From Clostridium fungisolvens (GTDB lineage: Bacteria > Bacillota > Clostridia > Clostridiales > Clostridiaceae), in assembly GCF_014193895.1 (NCBI RefSeq), contig NZ_BLZR01000001.1:3596001-3660000 (forward strand): 64,000 nt of DNA, in the 5' to 3' direction. Every line of letters begins with the position of its first letter. Positions within the stretch are counted from its first letter, which is position 1. Below the pieces are notes generated by a model. That model was not told the origin of the DNA. It did no database searches and worked only from the letters and a program-made list of their open reading frames with translations. The position numbers and the translations under genes are program-made. This document shows, in pieces, positions 64,000 to 64,000 of the stretch.

Positions 64000-64000
64000 T

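Noticed and set aside
1..64000. CRISPR array, tRNA, rRNA or prophage genes
   Set aside because: No regularly spaced repeats, no cloverleaf or rRNA-like GC-rich segments and no phage structural genes were seen; the repeats present are dispersed.

Overview
The window comes from a low-GC, spore-forming Firmicute, almost certainly a Clostridium-type anaerobe. The evidence is the strong A+T bias, AGGAGG-type ribosome binding sites, a sporulation membrane protein (YtaF), two probable spore-surface proteins behind SigK-like promoters, an EFR1 flavodoxin-ferredoxin, many c-di-GMP enzymes and an anaerobic hexuronate pathway. I see no rRNA, tRNA, prophage or CRISPR array. It reads as ordinary chromosome carrying several families of small intergenic repeats.

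Layout. 1-1.9 kb: end of a coiled-coil protein, then a cysteine desulfurase plus DUF3343 pair. 2.1-6.7 kb: two probable spore-surface proteins, MsrA, a papain-fold protein whose catalytic Cys is replaced by Ser, and YtaF. 6.9-16 kb: a Gfo/Idh/MocA oxidoreductase, a beta-lactamase-fold serine hydrolase, a DUF1722 protein, a 32-residue membrane peptide, two large GGDEF/EAL proteins and a polysaccharide deacetylase. 16-25 kb: amt with a P-II gene, recQ with an EFR1 ferredoxin, and a three-gene ABC-2 transporter behind a ykkC-type riboswitch. 25-41 kb: a ferritin-like protein, LeuA, malic enzyme, MgtC with a diguanylate cyclase, two tandem YhgE/Pip proteins, an EamA transporter, a SulP transporter, VanZ and a DUF2161 protein. 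41-53 kb: a chemoreceptor, two secreted GH18 chitinases in tandem, an alpha/beta hydrolase, an unknown membrane protein, YetF/DUF4363 and a MerR-TipAS regulator. 53-64 kb: a hexuronate regulon (kdgK, eda, uxaA, uxaB, a LacI regulator, a GPH symporter and uxaC), interrupted by a degenerate IS1595-type transposase gene.

The uronate genes form one pathway: hexuronate uptake, isomerisation by UxaC, reduction by UxaB, dehydration by UxaA, phosphorylation by KdgK and cleavage by Eda. Four near-identical palindromes around GTTAACGTGTGCAAA lie in front of uxaB and the symporter gene and probably bind the LacI-family protein encoded between them.

The most unusual signal is a family of about 195-bp repeats (family B here). 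Four full-length copies and one deleted copy each begin directly at the T-tract of a Rho-independent terminator, always in the same orientation. One of them sits between the riboswitch terminator and its ABC transporter genes. A second family (A) consists of about 95-bp imperfect palindromes sharing a CGGCTTCTGG-type loop. Both families look like non-autonomous mobile or structured elements.
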